NCBI GenBank assembly: GCA_041287425.1
Contig: JBEULG010000033.1
Span: forward strand, 43,286 to 107,285
Direction: 5' to 3'
Source of the DNA: JAFGSI01 sp041287425
GTDB lineage: Bacteria > Chloroflexota > Anaerolineae > Anaerolineales > Villigracilaceae
Length of the DNA stretch: 64,000 bases
The notes beneath the pieces are model-generated. The model made no database searches. It worked only from the letters and a program-made list of their open reading frames with translations, and had not been told where the DNA came from. Both the position numbers and the translations under genes were made by a program. This document shows, in pieces, positions 17,801-23,588 of this stretch; the first letter of the stretch is position 1; each line of letters starts with the position of its first letter.

Positions 17801-18426
17801 AAGCGGCCGCTTCGAGGGTCGAGGGTGGCCAGTCCGCCGTACTCCGTCCCGATCCAGAGCGTCCCTTCGGGGTCGAAGAGCAGGGCGTTGATGTGATTGT
17901 CGGGCAGGCTGGCCGGGTCGGTGGGGTCGTTCAGGAACTGGGTGAAGGTCTCGGAGGCCGGGTCGTAGCGGAAGAGGCCGCTGCCGGCGCTGCCAATCCA
18001 GAGATTCCCCGCCGCGTCTGCGGCGAAGGCGCGCACCGATTCGTAGACTTCGGGATGGTGGACGAAGCGCCCCGCGGCGGGGTCGTAGTGGTCGAGGCCG
18101 CTGACCGTGCCGACCCACAGCCGGCCGCGGCCGTCCTCGAACAGGGCAGCGACGGTGTCGTTGACGAGCGAATCGGGGTCCGAGCGGCGGTGGCGGAAGA
18201 CGGTGAAGGTGTAGCCGTCGTAGCGCGCCAGGCCGCGCTGCGTGCCGAACCACAGGTAGCCGGTGCTGTCTTGCAGCAGGCAGTTGACCAGGTCGTGCGG
18301 CAGGCCGTCGGCGCTGGTGAGGCGGGTGAAGCGCAGGCTGGATTGGGCGGCAGCAGGGGAGACGGGGAGCAGGAGGGTGAAGGCCAGCACCGCGCACAAG
18401 AGAGGGGCGAGGCGGCGGGCAGACAT
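14881..18426 (-). CDS. Membrane sensor histidine kinase: beta-propeller, Y_Y_Y, PAS, HisKA_3
   Basis: The protein has 1181 residues. A signal sequence (CAVLAFTLLLPVSPAAAQ) is followed by about 12 two-component-regulator propeller blades of the GYLWFGT/GNLWIAT type, a Y_Y_Y domain (NRYAYRLEGFDPGWID), and one membrane helix (LLAGLAVFGLAAVYLGG). A PAS domain (SEARFRALFENAPLGV) and the dimerisation helix with phospho-acceptor H989 (IAGEIHDGLAQDLAAL) come next, then a HATPase_c domain (QEALHNAAKHA, DDGLGFD, GLRQMRERV). Such proteins typically sense periplasmic or surface carbohydrates. The PAS domain is interrupted by about 38 residues encoded by palindromic repeats. ATG 18426 places the signal peptide at the N-terminus and has TACAAT 13 nt upstream; a longer start at 18477 is less likely. 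Confidence 0.93.
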   Translation of the reverse strand: MSARRLAPLLCAVLAFTLLLPVSPAAAQSSLRFTRLTSADGLPHDLVNCLLQDSTGYLWFGTQRGLARYDGYTFTVFRHRRSDPDSLVNDTVAALFEDGRGRLWVGTVSGLDHYDPAAGRFVHHPEVYESVRAFAADAAGNLWIGSAGSGLFRYDPASETFTQFLNDPTDPASLPDNHINALLFDPEGTLWIGTEYGGLATLDPRSGRFASYPDPPPGAPALSRVAALALAPDGSLWVGGGDYHRPESGGLARFDRARRAYREFYEPLRGQQVTALLWDGASLWLGSAAGLHRLDPAYLRLETYRRDPLDPFSLGNDAVNALALDRSGNLWIATGGGVSQYARARLRFDHYAPRPGDPNSLAAAAVGAVLKDDEGFIWVGLHDGGLDRLDRRTGQVTHFRHDPADPTSLSHDHVTALYADSRRNLWIGTQAGLDRLDRRADRFDHFTWEGGGAVKAILETADGALWIGTEDPGALLRLDPSSGSLTRYAFRGEADGFPNTYGVRALLADRSGALWLGTYNGLVRFDPQSETFTSYRADPADPQSLSHDFVWSLHEDAAGRLWVGTHAGLNRLDWRCGQAAACPPAFTVFTVENGLPDDSIVAILGDERGELWLATMGGGLAAFDPESGAVRAYTPADGLQSNAFIIGAAWRAADGEMFFGGVNGFNAFYPQRIAANPVPPPVVLTAFRVFDRPRLFEGGLRDGMEIRLTHEENFFAFEFAALDFTDPARNRYAYRLEGFDPGWIDCGTRRYASYTNLPPGRYVFHLKAANSDGVWNEQGLAVTVVIEPAFWQTWWFRLLAGLAVFGLAAVYLGGRMRSLAALRESEARFRALFENAPLGVCEADFSREPPIARHLNPRWAQWFGVGQAFQPVETVGRAFQPVETAGRAFQPVETEGTAPKGTALTSCLPAEALTRCRLALAAGETVAFESVGRRADGSQFPLRLSAASAPPGDLRRVILAVEDITAEKARRSEEQAIAEERRRIAGEIHDGLAQDLAALRLQVRTWQALIDRDPQQAKAELDGLHHLLGEKIREVRRVLFALRPVALEELGFWGALEQFLAEFGEQNGLAVSLEVTGERGRLPAALEPTLFRIVQEALHNAAKHARARAVWVTIDLSGGISLSVRDDGLGFDPADLPRLARAGHLGLRQMRERVEARGGRFAVRTAPGAGTEVRAEFKSLL
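15747..15835. repeat. Three tandem 30-bp palindromic repeats inside the kinase gene
   Basis: Units start at 15747, 15777 and 15807. The core of the first two is GACGGGCTGGAAAGCCCGTC; the third is GACAGGCTGGAAAGCCTGTC, where both arms changed so that pairing is kept. Thirty bases equal ten codons, giving the repeated peptide GRAFQPVET in frame. Adjacent GGGGCTGTCCCC (15731-15742) forms another hairpin. Confidence 0.85.
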
Positions 18427-18528
18427 GGGAGGTATTTTTATTGTAGCACGGCGCGCCGAAAACCCGCTCCCCCGCAAATAGGGGGTCTTTGCAAGCCGTT
18501 TCGGAAAAAAAGCGTGACAGCCTGCCCC

Positions 18529-18605
18529 TCTTGGCCGGGGATTGAAAATCCCCGCTTCAGAGGCTGGCCGACTTCCAGGTAGTCAGGCGGGGGATTGATT
18601 CCCTG
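18529..18605. repeat. Dispersed palindromic repeat, copy B
   Basis: It shares a 26-bp identical block with copy A (18529-18554 versus 6652-6677), followed by a 19-bp block at 18566-18584 with two differences and a similar GGGATTGATTCCC end. It lies in the spacer between the divergent kinase and miaB genes. It is shorter than copy A, which carries an additional hairpin. Confidence 0.75.
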
Positions 18606-18660
18606 CCAAAACGGCCGACCAAGCAGTTGCAAAAAAGCGGGATATTGCTGACAAACTTGG

Positions 18661-18666
18661 TATAAT
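18661..18666 (+). promoter_or_regulatory. Extended -10 promoter of miaB
   Basis: TATAAT preceded by TGG makes an extended -10 element. No matching -35 is seen. The ATG follows 9 nt after the box, so transcription should start at or a few bases before the start codon. Confidence 0.65.
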
Positions 18667-18675
18667 TTCCAGCCT

Positions 18676-19986
18676 ATGAAGTACCACATCTGGACCGAAG
18701 GTTGTCAAATGAACGTGGCCGACTCGCAGCGCATCGGAGCGGCCCTTGAGCGCCTGGGCTATTCTTTTACCCGTACGGCCGAAGAGGCGGATGTCATCGT
18801 CTTGAACACCTGCGTCGTGCGCCAGTCGGCCGAGGACAAGGCCTATGGGCGTCTGCATTCCCTGCGTCCGCTCAAGGAGAAGAAGCCGGGCCTGGTCATC
18901 AACCTGATGGGCTGCCTGGTCGGCATCCGTCCCGACGAAAGGCTGCGCGCCCGTTTCCCCTTCGTGGACGTCTTTTCGCCGCCGTCTGACCCCGGCCCGC
19001 TGGTGGCGTATCTGACCCAGGGAGAAGCCCGCGCCCTGGAAGCCGAAGCGACCGCCGAGCGGTTCGACCTGATGGACGGCGACTTTGCCCTCCCCGCCCC
19101 CCTGCGCGGCAAACTGGTTTCCGCCTATGTGCCGGTGGTCTTGGGCTGCTCGCACGCCTGCACGTTTTGCGTCATCCCCTCCCGGCGCGGCGCCGAACGC
19201 TCCCGCCCGGCAGCCGAAATCGTGGACGAGGTCCGCGCTCTGGTCGCCCAGGGCGTGCGAGAGGTCACCTTGCTCGGCCAAATCGTTGACCGCTATGGCC
19301 GCGACCTGCCCGCCGGTCCCGACCTGGCCGGTCTGTTGCGCCTGTTGAACGAGGTGGAAGGCCTCCAACGGATTCGCTTTCTCACCTCCCATCCCAACTA
19401 TTTCAGTGACGACTTGATGGAGGCCGTCGCCAGCCTGCCGAAAGTCATGCCGCACATCGAGATTCCCCATCAGGCCGGCAACGACGAAGTGCTCCGCAAC
19501 ATGCGCCGCGGTTACACGGCCGACGATTACCGCCGCATCATCGAGAAAATCCGGGCGCGCCTGCCCGGCTGCGCCATTGCCACCGACATCATCGTCGGCT
19601 TTCCGGGCGAGACGGAAGCCCAGTTCATGGACACCTACCGCCTGCTCGAAGAACTGCGCCTGGATGTGGCTCACCTGGCGCGCTATTCGCCGCGCCCCGG
19701 CACGGTCGCCGCCCGCAACCTGCCCGACGATGTGCCTGCTGACGAGAAAATGCGCCGTTTCCGCCTGCTGGAGGCGCTGCAAGAAAGAATCGCCGGCGAA
19801 ATCAACGCCGCTTATCTCGGCCGCCAGGTGGAAGTGCTGTTCGAGGAAAAGATCAAGGGCCGCTGGAAAGGCCGCACCCCCACCAACAAACTGGTCTTCG
19901 TTGAATCCCAGGCCGACCTGCGCGGCCGGCTCCTGCCCGTCACCATCACCTGGACAGGGCCCTGGTCGATGCAGGGGCGAATTTGA
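18676..19986 (+). CDS. miaB: tRNA-2-methylthio-N6-dimethylallyladenosine synthase MiaB
   Basis: The protein has 436 residues, normal for the family. The N-terminal methylthiotransferase domain has cluster cysteines in TEGCQMN (C10), LNTCVVRQ and LMGCLV. The radical SAM motif is LGCSHACTFC with C158, C162 and C165. A TRAM domain closes the protein (EVLFEEKIKGRWKGRT). It adds a methylthio group to i6A37 of tRNAs using two iron-sulfur clusters and S-adenosylmethionine. MiaB is favoured over RimO or MtaB by overall length and CQMN/ADS spacing, though the usual LGQNVNSY is LGQIVDRY here. There is no Shine-Dalgarno site; the mRNA is probably leaderless. Confidence 0.9.
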   Translation: MKYHIWTEGCQMNVADSQRIGAALERLGYSFTRTAEEADVIVLNTCVVRQSAEDKAYGRLHSLRPLKEKKPGLVINLMGCLVGIRPDERLRARFPFVDVFSPPSDPGPLVAYLTQGEARALEAEATAERFDLMDGDFALPAPLRGKLVSAYVPVVLGCSHACTFCVIPSRRGAERSRPAAEIVDEVRALVAQGVREVTLLGQIVDRYGRDLPAGPDLAGLLRLLNEVEGLQRIRFLTSHPNYFSDDLMEAVASLPKVMPHIEIPHQAGNDEVLRNMRRGYTADDYRRIIEKIRARLPGCAIATDIIVGFPGETEAQFMDTYRLLEELRLDVAHLARYSPRPGTVAARNLPDDVPADEKMRRFRLLEALQERIAGEINAAYLGRQVEVLFEEKIKGRWKGRTPTNKLVFVESQADLRGRLLPVTITWTGPWSMQGRI

Positions 19987-19997
19987 TTGCTGCGCCC

Positions 19998-20041
19998 AAA
20001 TGCAAGTCCCCTGCCGGAGACGACAGGGGACTCTTGCATTT
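19998..20041. terminator. Terminator between convergent miaB and first pilin gene
   Basis: AAATGCAAGTCCCCTG (19998-20013) pairs with 20024-20041 with a 2-nt bulge. The stem follows the miaB stop by 11 bp and ends 9 bp before the stop of the convergent pilin gene, so it may act on both. Confidence 0.65.
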
Positions 20042-20050
20042 GGATTCTTA

Positions 20051-20212
20051 CTATTTCGGTAGTTCGGGCAGAAGACTGTTGATTCTGCTGAAGACGTTGC
20101 CAATGGTAGGGCCTAAGAGAAGAAGAACAGCCATAACGACGAGTGCAATCAAAACAAGAATCAAAGCGTATTCCACCAGGCCCTGCCCATGCTGGCGAGC
20201 ATGGGACAACAT
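20051..20212 (-). CDS. Flp-type (type IVb) pilin, copy 1
   Basis: The protein has 53 residues and begins MLSHARQHGQGLVEYALILV. The G-[hydrophobic]-VEYAL motif with glutamate five residues after a Gly is the prepilin peptidase site and the start of the pilin helix, as in Flp/Fap pilins. AAGGAGG lies upstream at optimal spacing, and a TATAAT (20247-20252 on this strand) provides its own promoter. It is more divergent than copies 2 and 3: it ends NSLLPELPK and has a Leu/Val-rich helix. No tad secretion genes are in the window. Confidence 0.88.
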   Translation of the reverse strand: MLSHARQHGQGLVEYALILVLIALVVMAVLLLLGPTIGNVFSRINSLLPELPK

Positions 20213-20288
20213 GTTGCTCACCTCCTTTCTCGCTAATCTCCTAAATATTATATTCCTTCTTCATCTGTTTTCCTAGCCCGTGAAAAGC

Positions 20289-20321
20289 AAGAACCCGTTC
20301 CCTGCGAGGGAACGGGTTCTT
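20289..20321. terminator. Terminator downstream of pilin copy 2
   Basis: GAACCCGTTCCCT (20291-20303) and AGGGAACGGGTTC (20307-20319) are perfect arms with a 3-nt loop, extended by AA/TT. On the minus strand it follows the stop of pilin copy 2 by about 25 bp. Confidence 0.7.
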
Positions 20322-20345
20322 CACTTCGTACAGCGATGGACAAAA

Positions 20346-20498
20346 TTAGGTAGCCAGGCTGGAGTTGATCTTGCTGAAGACGTTGCCGATGATCGGGCCC
20401 AGCAACATCAGGACGGCAATGACCACGATGGCCACCAAGACCAGGATCAAGGCGTATTCCACAAGACCCTGACCATGTTCACGAGTATGCATCAACAT
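20346..20498 (-). CDS. Flp-type (type IVb) pilin, copy 2
   Basis: The protein has 50 residues, starting MLMHTREHGQGLVEYALILV and ending INSSLAT. A short N-terminal leader, cleavage after GQG, Glu at position 5 of the mature helix and an all-hydrophobic helix (VAIVVIAVLMLLGPIIGNVF) define an Flp pilin. AAGGAG stands 9 nt before ATG 20498 and TATAAT at 20545-20550 on this strand. It differs from copy 3 at only three residues, and the upstream 70 bp are nearly identical as well, showing a recent tandem duplication. Confidence 0.9.
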   Translation of the reverse strand: MLMHTREHGQGLVEYALILVLVAIVVIAVLMLLGPIIGNVFSKINSSLAT

Positions 20499-20544
20499 AA
20501 GAATATCTCCTTTCGAAAAAATAATTTGGAAACGGATCGTTTTT

Positions 20545-20550
20545 ATTATA
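20545..20550 (-). promoter_or_regulatory. -10 box of pilin copy 2
   Basis: TATAAT on the minus strand about 46 nt before the start. The same box and flanking leader recur at 20910-20915 before copy 3, so the promoter was duplicated together with the gene. Confidence 0.6.
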
Positions 20551-20667
20551 GCAAAATTATCGGGTGTGAACCTAACACTTTCGTTAGCGTTTAGGACATT
20601 CTCACGCCGTCTCTACCCTTGCGAGGCTGGGCCAAAGGGGGTATCAGCCAGCCCCCAGAAAAAACGA

Positions 20668-20697
20668 CCCCCCGCCTTTCCAGGCGGGGGGCTGCAA
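20668..20697 (-). terminator. Rho-independent terminator downstream of pilin copy 3
   Basis: CCCCCCGCCT (20668-20677) and AGGCGGGGGG (20682-20691) form a 10-bp stem with a TTCC loop. On the minus strand it is followed by TCGTTTTTTC (20657-20666 on the plus strand). It separates copy 3 from copy 2. Confidence 0.8.
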
Positions 20698-20710
20698 CGA
20701 TGTGACGAAA

Positions 20711-20863
20711 TTACTTGCTCAGGCTGGAGTTGATCTTGCTGAAGACGTTGCCGATGATCGGGCCCAGCAGCATCAGGACGGCAATGACCACGATGGCCAC
20801 CAGGACCAGGATCAAGGCGTACTCCACAAGACCCTGACCACGTTCACGAGTATGCATCAACAT
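20711..20863 (-). CDS. Flp-type (type IVb) pilin, copy 3
   Basis: The protein has 50 residues, nearly identical to copy 2: MLMHTRERGQGLVEYALILV, ending INSSLSK. It has the same prepilin site, Glu5 and hydrophobic helix. The Shine-Dalgarno AAGGAG and the TATAAT at 20910-20915 (minus strand) match those of copy 2. A rho-independent terminator directly follows, so this copy is a separate transcript from copy 2. Three pilins in a row with individual promoters and terminators allow different doses of each subunit. Confidence 0.9.
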   Translation of the reverse strand: MLMHTRERGQGLVEYALILVLVAIVVIAVLMLLGPIIGNVFSKINSSLSK

Positions 20864-20949
20864 AGGAATATCTCCTTTCGAAAAAATAATTTGGAAACGG
20901 ATCGTTTTTATTATAGCAAAATAGTCTGAAATTTACATTAACATTTTCG

Positions 20950-21624
20950 TTAGTTTCGATGCCCGCTGCGGCTCTGCCCAAAGGCGCAAAGCGAGCACAG
21001 CGGACAGCGTTCACAGGCCGGTTTGCGGGCCGCGCAGATTTCACGTCCCAGGCGGATGAGGTTGAGATGGACGGCATAGTAACTCTCTGGCGGAAACAAT
21101 CGCTCCAAATGCTCATGCGCCTGTTCCACGGTCATGCCCTCTGGCCGCAGTCCAATCCGTCCTGTGACGCGGTAGATATGCGTATCCACCGGAAAAGCAG
21201 GGCGATTGAGCGAAAAGCACAAGACGATAGCAGCCGTCTTGGGACCGACGCCCTTAAATTGCAGCAACCAGCGGCGGGCCGCTTCGAGCGGCAGATCGGC
21301 CAGGAAGGACAAGTCCAGGCGGCCGCGTTCGGCAGTGATGGCGCGCAGCACCTGCTGGATGCGGGAGCCTTTCTGATTCGCCAGGCCCGCAGGCCGAATG
21401 GCGGCAACGACGGCCTCTGTCGGCGCGTCGCGGACGGCTTCCCAGGTCGGGAAACGCGCCCGCAGGGCGGCGAAGGCGCGGTCGCGGTTGAGGTCGTTGG
21501 TGTTTTGCGAGAGGATAGTGGAAATCAATTCATCGAGCGGCGGCAAGGGCTGACGCCAGGTCGGCTGGCCGTAAAACTCCAGCAGGCGTTCATGGACCTG
21601 GCGGGCAAGGCGAGAGAGGCTCAT
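20950..21624 (-). CDS. Endonuclease III-like DNA glycosylase
   Basis: The protein has 224 residues of the HhH-GPD superfamily. The helix-hairpin-helix is FKGVGPKTAAIVL with the catalytic Lys. The catalytic Asp is in PVDTHIYRVTGR. The C-terminal cysteines CAARKPACERCPLCSLC bind the 4Fe-4S cluster. It excises oxidised pyrimidines and nicks abasic sites in base-excision repair. It starts 6 bp after the asparaginase stop and is the last gene of a four-gene minus-strand operon. A classic Nth or a close paralogue are both possible; the SQNTNDLNRDRAF opening is typical of the wider endonuclease III group. Confidence 0.9.
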   Translation of the reverse strand: MSLSRLARQVHERLLEFYGQPTWRQPLPPLDELISTILSQNTNDLNRDRAFAALRARFPTWEAVRDAPTEAVVAAIRPAGLANQKGSRIQQVLRAITAERGRLDLSFLADLPLEAARRWLLQFKGVGPKTAAIVLCFSLNRPAFPVDTHIYRVTGRIGLRPEGMTVEQAHEHLERLFPPESYYAVHLNLIRLGREICAARKPACERCPLCSLCAFGQSRSGHRN

Positions 21625-21630
21625 GAGCGC

Positions 21631-22704
21631 TCAATTGCGTTTCAGGGCAAAGATGGGGCGCGCCTCGCCAACCGTCAGTTTGCGCCAATTCTGGAGCGGC
21701 TTGACCGGCCCAAAGTCGGCCAGGGCCTCCAGTTCTTTCTCGCCGAGATAGCCCATCTGACGCAAGACTTCGAGGGAGACGCTGAAACGCGGCCGCACAT
21801 TAGGGTCGAGAACGCCGCCGTGACTGGCCAGGTCGCCATCGGAAATTTTGACGGCAATGCCGATCCCCGGCGAATCCACCCCCAGCGCCCCCCGCATGAG
21901 GCCGATGAGCATGAAGCCTTCGGCGCCACCCTTGGCCACGATTCGACCGGCGCAGGTCTGCATCAGACGGGTATCGAAGCGCTCGGCGCCGGCGACCATC
22001 GTCGGATTGGCAATCATCGCCTGGGTGATGCGGCGGCAGGCGGTCGCCCGTTCGGTCGAGAGGCCGTCCGGGTCGCACAGCCGGGCAAAGGCCAGGGCAG
22101 CGTTGAAGAGCGGAACAGCAAAATTGGGGGCGGAACAGCCATCGATTCCGATTCCAACTTCCTCTACTTTCAGAGCGCACATCTGGGCAAAAACTTCCAG
22201 AATCGCCTGTTGAACGGGGTGTTCGGGATTGATGTAATCAGAGATGGGCAGGCCGCGCATGCGAGCGTGGGCCAGCATGCCAGTATGCTTGCCCGAACAG
22301 TTGTGTTGGTTGGGGGTCGGCTTTTCGCCGCGCGCTTTCATGGCCTCGGCCGTCGGCAGGTGGTGGGGGTAGTGCGTCCCGCACAACAGGTCGCTTTCCT
22401 GGACTCCGACCTTGGTCTGGATGCCGCGCACCACAGCGACGTGTTCGTCGGTCCCATCATGGGAGCCGCACAGGATGGCAATTTCCCTGGAAGTCAGGTG
22501 GAAAGACTGGTCGCCGCCGCGTTCGAGGAAAGGCAGCGCCTGGAGAGGCTTGGCGCTCGAGCGCAGATAGGTGACCGTCTTCGGGTCGCCATACGAGGCC
22601 AAAAGCCGGCCGCCCGAATCGACGACCGCCACCGCCCCGTAATGGACCGACTCGACCGTGCTACCGCGCGTGAGTTGATAGATCGGCTGGTACTCCCCGT
22701 TCAC
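21631..22704 (-). CDS. Asparaginase of the Rhizobium type (asparaginase II family)
   Basis: The protein has 357 residues and resembles PF06089 proteins, which are unrelated to E. coli AnsB. Family stretches include VESVHYGAVAVVD, YLRSSAKPLQALPF, LCGSHDGTDEH, and NCSGKHTGMLAHA. The Ser and Cys in those segments line the active site in characterised relatives. It hydrolyses L-asparagine to aspartate and ammonia. The start is GTG 22704, with AGGAG upstream. It lies 6 bp after the MBL-fold gene and 6 bp before the endonuclease III gene, so all are cotranscribed; no pathway link between them is evident. Confidence 0.9.
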   Translation of the reverse strand: MNGEYQPIYQLTRGSTVESVHYGAVAVVDSGGRLLASYGDPKTVTYLRSSAKPLQALPFLERGGDQSFHLTSREIAILCGSHDGTDEHVAVVRGIQTKVGVQESDLLCGTHYPHHLPTAEAMKARGEKPTPNQHNCSGKHTGMLAHARMRGLPISDYINPEHPVQQAILEVFAQMCALKVEEVGIGIDGCSAPNFAVPLFNAALAFARLCDPDGLSTERATACRRITQAMIANPTMVAGAERFDTRLMQTCAGRIVAKGGAEGFMLIGLMRGALGVDSPGIGIAVKISDGDLASHGGVLDPNVRPRFSVSLEVLRQMGYLGEKELEALADFGPVKPLQNWRKLTVGEARPIFALKRN

Positions 22705-22710
22705 TGTCCC

Positions 22711-23571
22711 TCACTCCTCTTCGCCTACGCCGGCGGATGGATGGTAATGACGAATATAGTACTGCCGCAGGCCGTAACGCAGCCGCTGGGTGAACTGGAC
22801 TTGTTGAGCGGCCGAGGCTTTGAAGTCGCTCAACAGGCCGGGCAGCAAACTCTCGATGGCCTCCGGCGGCGACTTCTTGGCCGCCAGTTTTTCCAGTTTT
22901 TCGCCAATCTGCTGCAAATAATCGCGTTGCGCGCGGATGGCCTCCACGGCGGCCAGGCCGCCCCGCCCGCTCACTACCAGCCAGCCGCGGTATTCGGCAG
23001 ACAGGAGCAGTTTCAAGCCCTCCAGCCAGGCGGTCAGGTTGGCGCTGGCCAGAAAGGGCGGCTGACCCTGCACCACGGCGTCGCCAACGAAGACGACCCG
23101 CGCCTCGACGGCGGAGGCCCAAATCGCGCCGGCGGTCGGCCCAGGGTGGTGTTCGAGCAAGACCGGCGCCTCGCTCCAGTAAATTTCCATCTGATGACTG
23201 AACGAGATTTCGGGCAGCGCCCAGCGCACATTGCTGGGATTAACCAGGCGTTCCCAATCGGCGCCGGTCTCTTCGCCCGGCAATTTGAAGGCAGCCGGAC
23301 GGTTGCGGAAGACCTGGGCGGTCTTCTCATGAGCGATGACGGTGCAGTCCATCAGCCTGGCTCCCACCGTCCGGTCGGGGTGGGCGTCCAGGTTGACCAG
23401 CAGGCGCTCGCCGCTGCCGCCCAGGTTGAGCAGCGCGGCCCGCCAGGCGCGGCCATCTTCGGGCGAAGGCGGGGCATCGATTTGAATCAACCCATGCGGC
23501 AAATGAATCGCCCCCAGCGTCACGCCGGGGTATTGGTCCTCGATGTAGACATCCTTGGCTATGGCTTGCAT
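22711..23571 (-). CDS. MBL-fold metallo-hydrolase-like protein
   Basis: The protein has 286 residues. The layout is that of a metallo-beta-lactamase fold: an opening YPGVTLGAIHLPHGLIQIDA strand, LLVNLDAHPDRTVGA where HxHxDH would be, and VLLEHHPGPTAGAIWA and VVFVGDAVV near the later metal ligands. The central HxHxDH is degenerate (DAHPDRTVG), so activity is uncertain. A C-terminal helical region of about 100 residues follows. ATG 23571 has GGAG at 5 nt. It lies 17 bp downstream of the GAF/PAS kinase gene and could be its signalling partner or an unrelated hydrolase. Confidence 0.75.
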   Translation of the reverse strand: MQAIAKDVYIEDQYPGVTLGAIHLPHGLIQIDAPPSPEDGRAWRAALLNLGGSGERLLVNLDAHPDRTVGARLMDCTVIAHEKTAQVFRNRPAAFKLPGEETGADWERLVNPSNVRWALPEISFSHQMEIYWSEAPVLLEHHPGPTAGAIWASAVEARVVFVGDAVVQGQPPFLASANLTAWLEGLKLLLSAEYRGWLVVSGRGGLAAVEAIRAQRDYLQQIGEKLEKLAAKKSPPEAIESLLPGLLSDFKASAAQQVQFTQRLRYGLRQYYIRHYHPSAGVGEEE

Positions 23572-23588
23572 GTTCACTCCTGCAACAA

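Noticed and set aside
18583..20103. Minus-strand open frame of about 506 codons
   Set aside because: It is antisense to miaB, whose motifs and promoter are certain.
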